Below are positions 23,081 through 33,813 of a stretch of DNA of 64,000 bases, in pieces. Each line of letters starts with the position of its first letter. The stretch's first letter is position 1. The translations under genes were made by a program, and so were the position numbers. The notes beneath the pieces were generated by a model, which was not told the origin of the DNA, made no database searches, and was given only the letters and a program-made list of their open reading frames with translations. The stretch lies in the NCBI GenBank assembly GCA_014529385.2, contig CM043958.1, forward strand, positions 76,858,669 through 76,922,668, read 5' to 3'. The stretch is from Adiantum capillus-veneris (lineage: Eukaryota; Streptophyta; Polypodiopsida; Polypodiales; Pteridaceae).

Positions 23081-23309
23081 CCAATGGATAAAAACACCTT
23101 GAACTCCTAAAGACTCCTCAAGCTTTACTACAAAACTAGAAATTCCTTTCTCTATGGCTTTGAGAAGGCAAGAGTCATTCGAGGAAGAGAGTCTATATTT
23201 AGTACCTCTTGAGAAAAGGTCTTAAAAGGAATCCGAAGGAAGAATAGAACAATCGACAGTAACTACATGACCCAAAGCTACATTTAGGTAAAAAGAAAAG
23301 GTCGTTTTA

Positions 23310-23816
23310 CTACAAGGGCAAACAACTTGAGATTGCTAGCCTTTCTTGCTTTTTAAGATTACGTCCGATGTCACTATAGTTAAAAGCTTTTTGTCCTAAA
23401 GTTTTCACATATTTGAAAGCTACTACGGGATGGTTCCATACCTTTCTGACACAAGGAGGGAGAGCATCCAAAGCTTCTTGAGATCTCAAAATAGAGCTTA
23501 ATCCAATCTTGTCTAAGTCACGGGAGGTAGAGATAGTTATCAACAAATCTTTCTTTCCAACCAAGGGATTTTTCATACTAAGATACTTGGACTTCAGAAA
23601 TTTGCCTAATTGTACTCGAAGTTGAGTACTATGAGACTCTCTTAGCTCCAAATCTTCATAAGAGTAGTTCTCAAGGGTATACAAAAGCTTAAAGAGGATC
23701 CTTATATTATACCTCTCAGATAATTTATAAGAAAAAGAACCCAACTCCATGGTTCTAGATAGGTGAATCAATCTCCGTTTGAAATCCCTATATGCAAAAA
23801 CCCTATGGTTAGACAC
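23310..23816 (-). other. Unrecognised 168-codon open frame
   Basis: An uninterrupted minus-strand frame starting MSNHRVFAYRDFKRRLIHLS. It is rich in Leu, Ser and Lys, with a helical look and no motif I can assign. In the upstream flank (about 23820-24120) a shifted frame contains FFPKGFNLEGKSSLCKNK and suggests the coding region once extended further. The setting among hAT and gypsy relics suggests an element protein, but a host gene remnant is possible. Confidence 0.35.
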
Positions 23817-24184
23817 GCCATCACTCTCAATTCCAGAGGAGGGAGACCTTGTAATCTACTAGAAATAGTGTTGTGCAAGACAAGTGGATTGATTTCAAGG
23901 ATAGAAGGTGGATCTGAACAAGAACCTTTAGAAATCCAAGTTCTTTTAGACTGACTTGAAGGGAGAACTAACTCGGATTTGGGATGCCTTCACCAAAGCA
24001 TAGGTTTCTTATGGTAAATTGTCTTATTTTTACATAAAGAAGACTTTCCTTCCAAGTTGAAACCTTTAGGGAAAAAGGTATGCAAAGTTCTCATCCGAAA
24101 CAACTCTCGAGGCCACGCTGATTCATAAAACTCTTTAGAGTTTCTAAAATTACCCTCTATGTGCTCAATAGGAACACAATGGAA

Positions 24185-24192
24185 AGACTCAT

Positions 24193-24224
<32 letters not shown>

Positions 24225-24225
24225 G
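24185..24225. repeat. (CA)n-(TA)n microsatellite
   Basis: About 20 bases of CA followed by about 14 of TA, located upstream of the open frame at 23310-23816. Confidence 0.9.
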
Positions 24226-24469
24226 GATTCGCCAAGACTTCAAATAAAGAATAGCAAATCAACAATAGACCATTACAAATGTCAAAAACAAAGCTGAGCT
24301 TAGCTAACCAATGTCTACAACCAAATAGTATCAAATGTCTGTTGTCATGGTCACATAAAACTAAGAGCATCAAAATAAATACATAATGAATCATGATAAT
24401 CCGAGACTGAAGTCTAAGTCCTGACTCTAATAACTAGCAAATACTACAAACCGCACACTGCACTCAAAG

Positions 24470-26762
24470 GTCATCATCATCAGAGGACGATGAAGATGAT
24501 GATGAGGACATCTCTCCCTCTGTGAGGACATTGCCCTCATCATCATATTCTGGCCCTGTAAATCTTGGGTCCCGTAGTGTGCCCGCATCATCCTCATGTG
24601 GATCACCCTCCTCTGAAGTATAAACGAGACGAACAATCGGGTTTGCTTGAATGCGAGGCCTGCGTACTGGAAGCTTCCCAATCCAAATGCTCTCTCGATG
24701 TCCCCTCTCAAGACCTGCAGGCTCTTGCTGGAGAGGGATGCTCAAAGCCTGAGCGCGTGACCTGGTGACTCGCCTATCCACACTCTCCAACTCTCTATGA
24801 AGCTCTCGCAGTATCTCCTCCTGCTCGTCTCTGATACGAGTATCTATGTCTCTACTATAGGGTCTGGAACCATCTTCACCTCCGTAGGATCCACCTGCAC
24901 CAACATTGACAAAATTCCATAAAGATTTAAAGATACTTCGAGTAACTCAACCTAGTCTATCCACAAGCCTTTAGTATATTGTAGCATGGAGCAAAGTTCA
25001 AACCTGCTTGGGATTTCCCAAAGCATGGAAAGAGCACACTAGCCTCATGTTCGCTCAACTGTACACCAGCTTCTCTCTCTGGGTCGTGCTCAATTTGTTC
25101 CTGATCTTTGTGTGCACCAAGGAATATGCACTCCAATTGTGCTCACAAACACCAGCTAAACAATCCTGATGGCAATGTACAAGAGGTACAAATCTTTAGA
25201 GGACAAAAGTGCACAAGGTCAACATTTTAGGCACAACTCATAAACATGTTACAACTTGAGTACCTGAGAGAATACGTAGAGCTAGCTTGCAGAGTTGTAG
25301 AAGACCTTGTCTTCCATAGTTATTAGTTTTGCCACCAACTGAGGGAAAGCTTGGTAGCCTCGGGTCTCACTACAACACTCCTCATGAAAGTAGGCCCCAA
25401 GTTGTTCATGAAGTCGACACCTCCCCATCTATGACCAGCTGCTCATCCTCGTTGAACATGAGATTGAGTACTCCGAACGAAGGGTCAGCAAGGACATGTC
25501 TCCAAAAAGCTCGGGCTTCTTGTAGAAGGAATGGAGTATAGCCGCCATCCCATGAACGGGACGACGCATATACTGCCATCGACTATCTACAATAGCCAGA
25601 ATGTCGTTCTATCTGCAAGTTCAAAAAGAACAATCATTGAATCTGAGATTGGCAGATTGCCCATCATTCAAAAACAAAGCAAGTTAAGCAACCTAATGAT
25701 TCTTACTGCTCCAGAGGTAGTGTCTTGCACGTCTCAATGTGTCCTCTCATCTGTGTGAAAAGGTGAAATACTAGACCAAGGGTAGATCCCTCCATATCTG
25801 TCACGCGTAAGAGAACAAACAGTGGTTGAAGAGCCACGCCAAAGCTATGCACCTCTATCTAGAAGGCTTCATCTAGAACCTTCCTCTGGCCTTGGTAGGC
25901 TCCTGTCTTGCATGGCGTATTAGACGTCACTTTGGATCCACAACCGTCTACAAAAGTGGGTCCCTCAACCTGTACAGTCTCTGAAGAACAAGGTACATGT
26001 ATGAAAACCTGGTCTTCGAGGGCCGCACCATATCCAATGTATTGTGGCTCCTGAAGATGGCGAGAGCTTGGTGCTTCTTGCAGAAAAAAGTGGTAATCCT
26101 CGTTGCCTCAGACACAATAGGCTAAACCCAGGGCAATTTTCCTATATCCTCCATTAATAAGTCTAGGCAATGGGCGGCACATGGAGTCCACATAATGCGA
26201 GGGAAATCCCTCTATACCATCTCATCCATGGCCTTGCAATTGCTAGCATTATCTGTAACAACCTGCAAACAAGTAGCCAAACAATGTACATTGTAATTAA
26301 TGTAGACTCGTAGATAACAAGACGTCGTCCTCTTGAAATAGCAAAGATTGAACAAAAAACTCAAGGAGAAGAGAAGGGGAGATTGACTTTACCTGCACCA
26401 CATTCTCCTTTCCCACCTCAAGAATGGCCTGACGAATATGTTTGTAGATGAACTCTACAGTGATCTTCTCACCTGCCTTTCCAACATCCACGGCTCTCAA
26501 AAAATACATACCAAGGCAAGATGAGACTGGAATGTTGATGATGTGGCGCCTACGTACATCACTCCATCCATCATAAATGATAGAACACCCAAAAGTCTGC
26601 CACCTTGCTTTTACTGGGATGACTACTCTGTCAATGACTGCTTTCTGCTCATTTGGCCTACTTGTACACATCTTGTTGTAATCCAAGCCAGTCCATGACT
26701 TTGTGGGGCCAACCTCAGAAATGGCTCTAACCATCCTCTTCCATTGATCTGTTCGAAGCACA
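24470..26762 (-). pseudogene. hAT-type transposase with DUF659 region, nearly full length but decayed
   Basis: Reading the minus strand from about 26762: an open 154-codon frame holds TKSWTGLDYNKMCTSRPNEQ and GCSIIYDGWSDVRRRHIINI, the DUF659 block with the first conserved Asp-x-Trp. Near 26250 follows VVTDNASNCKAMDEM with the second conserved Asp, then CAAHCLDLLMEDIGKLPWV. Around 25750-25870 comes VLLRVTDMEGSTLG. The dimerisation motif CEHNWSAYSLVHTKIRNKL lies near 25040-25140. An acidic, serine-rich tail ends near 24473 (open frame 24464-24790). Several stops, possibly with old introns, interrupt it. The upstream end joins the GAC-rich LTR at 26762, so the BED part is missing. It is distinct from the plus-strand hAT piece at 21321. 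Confidence 0.8.
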
Positions 26763-27610
26763 CTAAATGCAAGGGGTATTGCGGGTACAGAGATACTAAG
26801 GGGTAGTGCGGGTACTGAGGTACTGATGGGTTCTGTGTCAACGATGACGACGACGACGACGAGGTACTGATGGGTTCTGTGTCAATGACAATGACGACGA
26901 CGACGACGACGACGACGACGAGGTACTCATGGGTTCTATGTTGACGATGATGATGACGACGACGAGGTACTGATGGGTTCTATGTCGACGACGATGACGA
27001 CGATGTACTGATGGGTTATATGTCGACGGCGACGAGGTACTGAGGGGTTCTATGTCGACGACGATGATGATGACGACGACGACAAGGTACTGATGGGCTC
27101 TATGTCGACGACGATGGCGTCAACGATGAGGTACTAAGGGGTTCTACGGGGTACTGCGGGTACTGATGGGTTCTATGTCGACGACGATGGCATCGACGAT
27201 GAGGTACTAAGGGGTTCTACGGGGTACTGCGGGTACTGAAGATCCCTATGTTGAGCTACGCAAGAGCCAGGTGCTAGGGTACTGTGATGACGACGACGAC
27301 AAGGCTATGGCTGAAAGCTGAAAACGTTGTCTTGGCCGCGATGGAAAGGGCGACCGCGACGAGGTTAAGGCTGATTTGCTGTGGTACTCCGGCAGGATGC
27401 CGAGGGAAGCAAAAAACGCTGCTGCTGCTGAAAACCCTGATGGCTGATTTAGAAAACCATGGTGATGGTGATGGTGATGGTGATGGTGATCGTCACCAGG
27501 TGCTAGGTTTTGTTGGTTCTTGAGAGGCCAGGCTAGGTCCTAAGCTAAGACTCATGCTAGACTGTAGCAGAAGCATGTCCACGTAGCGCAAGTGAAGTGC
27601 GCACTTAACA
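26763..27610 (-). repeat. Truncated 3' LTR (LTR A) of a GAC-rich LTR element
   Basis: On the minus strand it begins TGTTAAGTGCGCACTTCAC after a G-rich purine tract, as expected downstream of a polypurine tract. It matches LTR B (28292-29633 plus 35292-35360) over CAGAAGCATGTCC and the GGTACTGATGGGTTCTATG repeats. It lacks the outer 300-350 bases, where it meets hAT sequence at 26762. A (GATGGT)n stretch occurs at about 27461-27490. Confidence 0.75.
26800..27240. repeat. GAC minisatellite inside LTR A
   Basis: Units of about 45-65 bases each contain GAGGTACTGATGGGTTCTATG plus a variable run of GACGAC/GATGAC. About eight units. The same array recurs in LTR B at about 28600-29060. Confidence 0.85.
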
Positions 27611-28291
27611 TCCCCCCCGTTTAAAGATGTGGCACAACTACCGAACTTCTACTTGTGGATTCTTTCCAGACTTCTGATGCTGACTGCTTCTGATGTTGTG
27701 GATGCATAAGCCGATGGAAACTCCTCCAAACGGGTGGGTACTGTGGATGTAGAGACTGTTGCGATGTAAACACCGACCGACCGCGTTACTAGGTAGCCTT
27801 ACTACTATCGCAGAATAGCAACCTTGGTGCTGACTCTACCTTGCGAGCAGGTAAGACCACTCGAATAGTCCTATCGTGAAAACATTGCGGGTGAAGCTGA
27901 AAGGTAAAGGTGCTCGGAGGTATTTCCAAGGGTTTCTTGTTGACGGAAGTGGATGCATGCTACATGTGAATGCGAATGCAAAAGAGGGTTAGGGATCCTG
28001 TCTCCAACTCCTTCCATATCCGCATAAGAGGCAAGTAGATCCTGGTACTCAAGATCTGGGTTATCGTGTATCCAATGTCGACCTTCGTTCAAAGACATAG
28101 CAATGAAGATGGGAGCTAACAAGTCCAAGATCGAGACTTGAAGATTAGAGGTTCTTTGGGTTCGTGGTTCTACTTGGGTTCTCTGGGTTCTCTGGGTTCT
28201 TTGGGTTCTTGGTGTTTCTTGGGGGTTTTGGGTACTTGGGGTTCTTCCCTTGAGTTCCCAAAGCAAAGCACACGCAGAGCTCTGATACGAG
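27611..28291 (-). mobile_element. Internal domain of the GAC-rich LTR element (0.68 kb)
   Basis: The right end has a primer-binding-like site on the minus strand, TCGTATCAGAGC (about 28278-28289), directly inside LTR B. The left end has a G-rich polypurine tract next to LTR A. Between them is only one sizable open frame (27871-28266), so the element cannot encode reverse transcriptase or integrase. It resembles the array element in plan but has a longer internal domain. Confidence 0.7.
27871..28266 (-). CDS. 131-codon open frame just inside the 5' LTR of the GAC-rich element
   Basis: Starts MLWELKGRTPSTQNPQET about 25 bases after the primer-binding site. A run of TQR-TQR repeats follows, then a better-mixed part (SILDLLAPIFIAMSLNEGRH and DNPDLEYQDLLASYADMEGV). 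The position is where gag would start. I see no gag signature and no zinc knuckle. It may be a degenerate or novel leader protein, or a chance frame. Confidence 0.3.
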   Translation of the reverse strand: MLWELKGRTPSTQNPQETPRTQRTQRTQRTQVEPRTQRTSNLQVSILDLLAPIFIAMSLNEGRHWIHDNPDLEYQDLLASYADMEGVGDRIPNPLLHSHSHVACIHFRQQETLGNTSEHLYLSASPAMFSR

Positions 28292-29633
28292 TGTCAGGTG
28301 CAGCGGAAGTGTTTAAGGATTTAGCTCGGATCTAGTACTTTGCAAAATACAAGGGACACTTTACTTCACTTGAAAGAACTGAACTAAACTGAACTGAATG
28401 AAGAGAGAGAAAAGAGAGACGACACCAAATATCGGGTCCCAAACCCTCAAGGGCCCCCTCGCTCTGTTGCCAGAGCAAGTACTTTCTTTATTCTTGCACA
28501 ATGATGATACAATGATGCTAAATGCTGAGATGCTGATGCTAATGGGTATTGATGCTACTGATGTTGGGTACTACTGAGATACTGAAGGTTACTGCGGGTA
28601 CTAGGTACCGCGGCACTAAGGGTACTGCAGGTACTGAGGTACTGAGGGGTATTGAAGGTACTGAGGTACTGATGGGTTCTATGTCGACGACGACGAGGTA
28701 CTCATGGGTTCTGTGTCGACGACGATGACGATGACGATGACGACGAGGTACTAATGGGTTCTGTGTTGATGACGATGACGATGACGACGACGATGAGGTA
28801 CTGATGGGTTCTATGTCAACAACAATGACGACGACGACGAGAAACTGATGGGTTCTATGTCGACGACGATGACGATGACGATGACGACGACGACAAGGTA
28901 CTGATGGGTTCTACGTTGACGACGATGACGATGACGACAACGACGAGGTACTAAGGGGTTCTATGTCGACGACGATGACGATGACGACGACAAGGTACTA
29001 ATGGGTTCTATGTCGACGACGATGGCGACGACAACGAGATACTGAGGGGTTCTGCGGGCTACTACGGGTACTGAAGATCCCTATGCTGAGCTAGGCAAGA
29101 GCCAAGCCCGAACACAAGGGGTACTAGCCGCTAGGGTATTGTGTCGACGACGATGACGACGACAAGGCTATGGCTAAATGCTGAAAACGCTATATTGGCC
29201 GCGATGGAAAGGGCAACCGCAACGAGGGTAAGGCTGATCTGCTGTGGTACTGCGGCAGCCCAAGAAAGTAAAAAACGTTGCTGCTGCTGAAAACGTTGAT
29301 GGCTGATCAGGAAAACGCTGGTGATGGTGATGGTGACCGTCACGGGGTGCTAGGTTCTGCTGGTTCTTGAGAGGCTCCTTCATTGCTCCTCTATCTTCTA
29401 CTGGTGCACCAAGGGCTGGTTAAATAGGTACAGATGCCTGGGTCGGGCAGCCATCCCAACAAGGATAAATGAAAAGTCACTTATTAATAAAATGCACTTT
29501 AAGAGGTGGTTCACGCAACGGTAAATTACCTACGTGCTAAAATGCGGTACTATGCAAGAGAGGGTATGCAACTATGACCGGCCTGGACATGCACGTCTTG
29601 CTAGAGGCTCACAAGGGTGCCAGGCTAGGTCTT
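28292..29633 (-). repeat. 5' LTR (LTR B) of the GAC-rich element, first part, split by a nested LTR element
   Basis: Starts TGTCAGGTGCAGCGG on the plus strand. It carries a hairpin with GCTCTG stem at 28461-28476 and the GAC minisatellite at 28600-29060. It continues after the nested insertion at 35292-35360, where it ends CACATGACA. Rejoined length is about 1411 bases. Confidence 0.8.
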
Positions 29634-31146
29634 TGTTGCTAAATTGGCTTTATCTTACAGAAAAATAATTCTGAATGAATTATTGGATTTATAAGTGAGA
29701 GGGTTTTCTCGCTTGGAACACCAAGAAAATAATTCTAAATGAATTATTGGAATTTGAAGTGAGAGGGTTTTTCACACTGGAGACATCCGAGTACAGAGTA
29801 TTCCTAGTGCGTCATTCAAAGTAATGACGGGAGCACTGAGAACGGGAATATCTGTAAGGCCACCAGGAACGGGTACTTCTGATGCGTCACATCGGATGGG
29901 TGACAAGGAGCATCGGGAAAAAGTATCCGACCATCCGGGAACGGACATCTCTGATGCGTCATAGGATGGGTGACATAGAGCATCGTGAAGGGGATTGTAC
30001 CGTAAGTTTGGTAGGAAAGGACTAGGTGATGGGTATTCCTGATGCGTCACAAGGTGGGTGACGGGTGCATCGGAAAGGGGATATCCATAGTCGAGAGGAA
30101 ATCCGAACTGGAAAAGAGGAATACGCGTAAAGACGCAAGCACAAGAATAAAGATGGGTTTTGAGAAGCTTTTCTTAAAAAGCGGAATATTTTAACGAGTT
30201 TTTCGGGAAGAGCAGACACTTTCCCGCGAGGAATCTACGTTTGCATTGCATTCATGCATGTGGTTGCATCCAGGGACGCCTAGGATGTGCTGTGAAAGCA
30301 TTGTTTTTAACTTATAAGGTTTTATTGAGTTTTTGGGCAGGTTCAGACCAATTTTAAAAATATGCCAACCGTCCACTTAATAAGTGGGCAGCCACTTAGA
30401 AAATAAAGCAACAAAACCAACCAGCGAATTCTCTCTCCCTATTTCGGGTCAAACAAAAAAAAAATAACGAAAAAAAAAAATTGAAAAAAAAAAAAAAAAA
30501 CGGCCGCGATCTTTCCGCGAGCAGCTATTCGTGCCGTGGTGAAGGAGCTATAAAAGCACCACATGCCCTCACTGAAGGGGGTTACCAACACCAACAAGAG
30601 AAGACTCTGCAGCCACAAGACGCGAGAGATCGCGCGAGACTACGAAGCACGGAAGTCGCTTTTCCCGCGCAAGAGCAACAGGTATCTATTGTGGATTCGC
30701 CATATGAATTGTTGTCGCGTGTTTGCGTGTGTGTTTGCAAGTACTTCATCGCGAAGGAGAAGGGAGAAGGCTTCGGCCTACGCTTGGGAATTCCGGAAAC
30801 GGAATTCGGAAATTGTCTGCAAAGTCTCAACTCCGAGTACAAACGGAAAAAGGATTGAGAGCTTGTCTCTCAGATTTCCCTTACGAGAAGGAACGACCAT
30901 CGAGTCAGAGATTTAGAACGGAGGGGTTTTCTCCGGTTCTTGTGCTTGTAAAACGATTCTCCCTAATAAAGAATTCTCTTTAAGGGGGGGGACCAGCCCA
31001 TCTTCTGGTCCCGAGTACTGTGTCGATCTTCTCACTCTCTCTCTCACACTATCTATTTCTCTCTATATCCTTTGGCTTCAGTATTAAGTGATAAATTCTA
31101 TTTATCCGAGTATATTTTATATTGTTATGCGCTCCCGTTTGTGACA
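29634..31146 (+). repeat. 5' LTR of the nested element (1513 bp)
   Basis: U3 contains a 64-base direct duplication near the start (29662 and 29726). It also has four inverted-repeat modules with TGCGTCA/GGTGAC. A TATA box TATAAAAG lies at 30549-30556, and an A-rich tract is at 30453-30500. An AATAAA signal is at 30965-30970, followed by a G run and a hairpin. The segment after the hairpin is CT-rich. Confidence 0.9.
30549..30556 (+). promoter_or_regulatory. TATA box of the nested element's 5' LTR
   Basis: TATAAAAG in a GC-richer setting, about 415 bases before the AATAAA signal. The same box is at 34702-34709 in the 3' LTR. Transcription should start about 30 bases downstream. Confidence 0.7.
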
Positions 31147-31147
31147 G

Positions 31148-31159
31148 TGGTATCAGAGC
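31148..31159 (+). other. Primer-binding site for initiator tRNA-Met
   Basis: TGGTATCAGAGC, one base after the LTR end, is the exact form found in many plant LTR retrotransposons. Confidence 0.92.
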
Positions 31160-31349
31160 ATGGTCTCCTCTCTTTCTCTGTAAAGGAGGACGACTCTAGG
31201 AAGATACGGGAAGAAGCCATGACAAGCCAAGAGAGAGGTAAGCAGGCGGAACCTAAGTCCTGCAGGAAAAGCTCGCAGAGTTGGAAATTTTTTTCTCTCT
31301 GCAAGAAGGCGACACAAGACTTGGGATTCTCTGAGAAGGCGACAAGAGC

Positions 31350-31980
31350 ATGATGCTCAAGAACCTAGAGAATCTCAGGAGCGGAATGCTCAAGATACTT
31401 CAGAATCAAGAAAATATCCATGAACATCAATCCATAACCATAGCCAAGAAATCCCGTAATTCCGGGAAGGATATGAAGAAGGTCTTTAGACCTCAGGACA
31501 CACCGGTCAAGTTTGATATTTTTGATGGATGGGAAGATGTCCCAAAAGCTAACGCTTTCATTCGACAGTTTGAAGTTGCCTTTGCAAGCGGCAATTTCTG
31601 AAAAGCGTCGAAGGTGAGGCATGTGACCAAACACCTCAAGGGGGATTGCAAGTACTTGGTCGCATACCAAAGCTTTGCAAGGAACTTACAACAAGACTTG
31701 GATTCAATTCAAGGCTGAATTTTCGGACAAATTTTATTTTATTCTTTTTCCTCTACGCTTTGAGGAAGGCATTCAAGAAGATTCGGATTGTTTTGCCCAA
31801 CAGAAATACGAGCAAATCCAAGCAAGTAGTGGTTCACTCTTGCCAAGGTAGCTCCACTCTTTACCCTCTCTGAGGAAAGAAAGATGAAGAAATTCAATAA
31901 GGACTTTTGGTTGAATTTTGTAGACGCATCTGCAAGATGCTTTGCAGCAGATGGTGGAGTCAGCAATACAAGCTGAAAGT
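31350..31980 (+). pseudogene. Broken gag-like region of the nested element
   Basis: The plus-strand frame at 31350-31601 reads MLKNLENLRSGMLKILQNQE and later FDIFDGWEDVPKANAFIRQF. The latter resembles the start of Ty3-type gag proteins, where a target such as FDG precedes an aromatic-rich helix. It ends in a stop at 31599 and continues in broken form (HLKGDCKYLVAYQSF). The rest of 32000-33800 has no recognisable domain. Confidence 0.5.
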
Positions 31981-31999
31981 GTATACCTCAGTGTATATA

Positions 32000-33813
32000 G
32001 AATCTAATCCCGCAGTGGGATGGGAACCATTGAACACAGAAACAATGAATTTTTGTTACCTCTCCTCAAAGGATACATTGCTATCCGGAGAAAGTTTGGA
32101 GTAAGGGAATTCAATCTAACTCCTGAGTTTTTGACCCTCAAACTTTAAGTGAGAGGGTAGGTCTTTGATCAAAGTTAAATCTTTGAGGAACTCATAAAAT
32201 GCGTATTGCTTTTACGCACGAGATATGCATGTGTCTAACCAGGACAATCACTCTCGAGTATTTATGAGAGTAGGATCAATTTGAAACATTGTTTTTTGAG
32301 ATGAATTGGTTTGCTCAACCATCCGGAAGGTCAACTATTGATCTCATATCCGGTAGTTCACCAACAAATTACCTGCTATTGCGGGTAGGACGGCAGAAAG
32401 GAAGGAACCATTCCGAGCTTTCAACCAAGAAAAGCTTTCACTAAGCTTATGAACCAACACCCCCTACCCGGTCAATGAAGACATGATAGTGCTTTTCGCA
32501 CAAGTGAACGAACACTCTCTTTACGAGGGAAGGAACAAGTGACGACTACGGCCTGTGCTCAAGGAATCCAAGGATGGAAATCCTAGTTTATTTGATGAGC
32601 GGGTTTTGCTCTAAGATCGAGCCAAGGGATCGTCAGGTCGAGCGTCTTCGCTCTAAGGATCTTACGAAGGGACGGAAATTTCCCAGGCTCACTGAAACTT
32701 ATGTACACCTTTGGGTACATCGATAACACACGAAGATGCAGACCTATGCTAAGGAACTGGACGGGAGTTTGTTATACTCTCTTGAGCGCCTTTTTGCGCG
32801 CAAGGATATTCTAACACGAGAATCTCTACTTGAGATGTGTTCGGTAGAAGGAATTTGAGTTTCTCTACAGAGAAGAGGTTTTTTGATGGTCGTTGACCAT
32901 TAAGTACGCTATGTGCTTTTACCATTACAGTAGCAACTTTTGGTTGCGGTATATGTTTCTCCATGAGCAAGTAAAGTAGCATTTACACGCTGCTGGAATA
33001 AATTCGAACTATTCTGTTCGTAAGAATATAATCCGCCAACCGTTTCAAAATGGTAAGAATTACATATGGGAGAACATCCCTGAGAATCAAAGAGGGATCG
33101 CTCTATTGTGAACCGGGTTTGAACGTACGTTCAGAAAATGCTATGGCTATAATCCTATCTGCCTGAGATTTTGCAAGGTGTCATTGATGCTCGCAAGGTG
33201 AATCATTTTTTTATGATTTTGTAAGGAAGAGACGCTAATGGGCGTCAGGAAGACACTGCTGGTGATAATAACTCGCAGGAGGAAAAGATTAGAAGAAAGT
33301 GCCGCCGTGCAGAAGGAATCTTCGGATTAGAACCGTCCACCTCGAACAAGAACCTTCTTAAAGGTGATCGCAAATTGTGAAAGAAAGTCATCGAGCTTAA
33401 TGCTCTATAACTTGGGCATTCCCTATGTGGGAGGACACAAGAGGTTTAATACCCTCTGGGCTAACAGCGCAGGATTATGCGCAAGGACAGATACCTAGAT
33501 TGATTTTTAGGAGGATTATTCTTCTCGGGATTGAGAAGGTGGAATTGAGTTAACAGATTCTCGGACGAGTTCTTACATGGCTCGTAAGTTTGATGAATGG
33601 TGAAGGATATCCTCGAGGTACTAGAGGAAGGACATGAACCGGTAAGGTAAGTATTGAATTCTTGAATTTTTGTTTAATTTAATTTTTAAGTTCTCTTTTG
33701 AGAAAGGACTAGCTTAACTCACCATTGAGCAAGATTTGGAATCTTTCCGGTTTCTCCCCGGCAGTTCAGTTGGACCTCTACAGTTGAGGACAACTGTTTA
33801 TAAGTGAGAGGGA
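32000..33813 (+). other. Non-coding internal region of the nested element
   Basis: No frame over about 80 codons is convincing. A polypurine-like copy TTTAAGTGAGAGGG lies at 32144-32157 and the true 3' polypurine tract at 33798-33813. Confidence 0.6.

Noticed and set aside
26816-29060. Possible CRISPR-like array because of regularly spaced repeats
   Set aside because: Units are a GAC-rich minisatellite within LTRs, with variable unit length and no unique spacers. The setting is eukaryotic.
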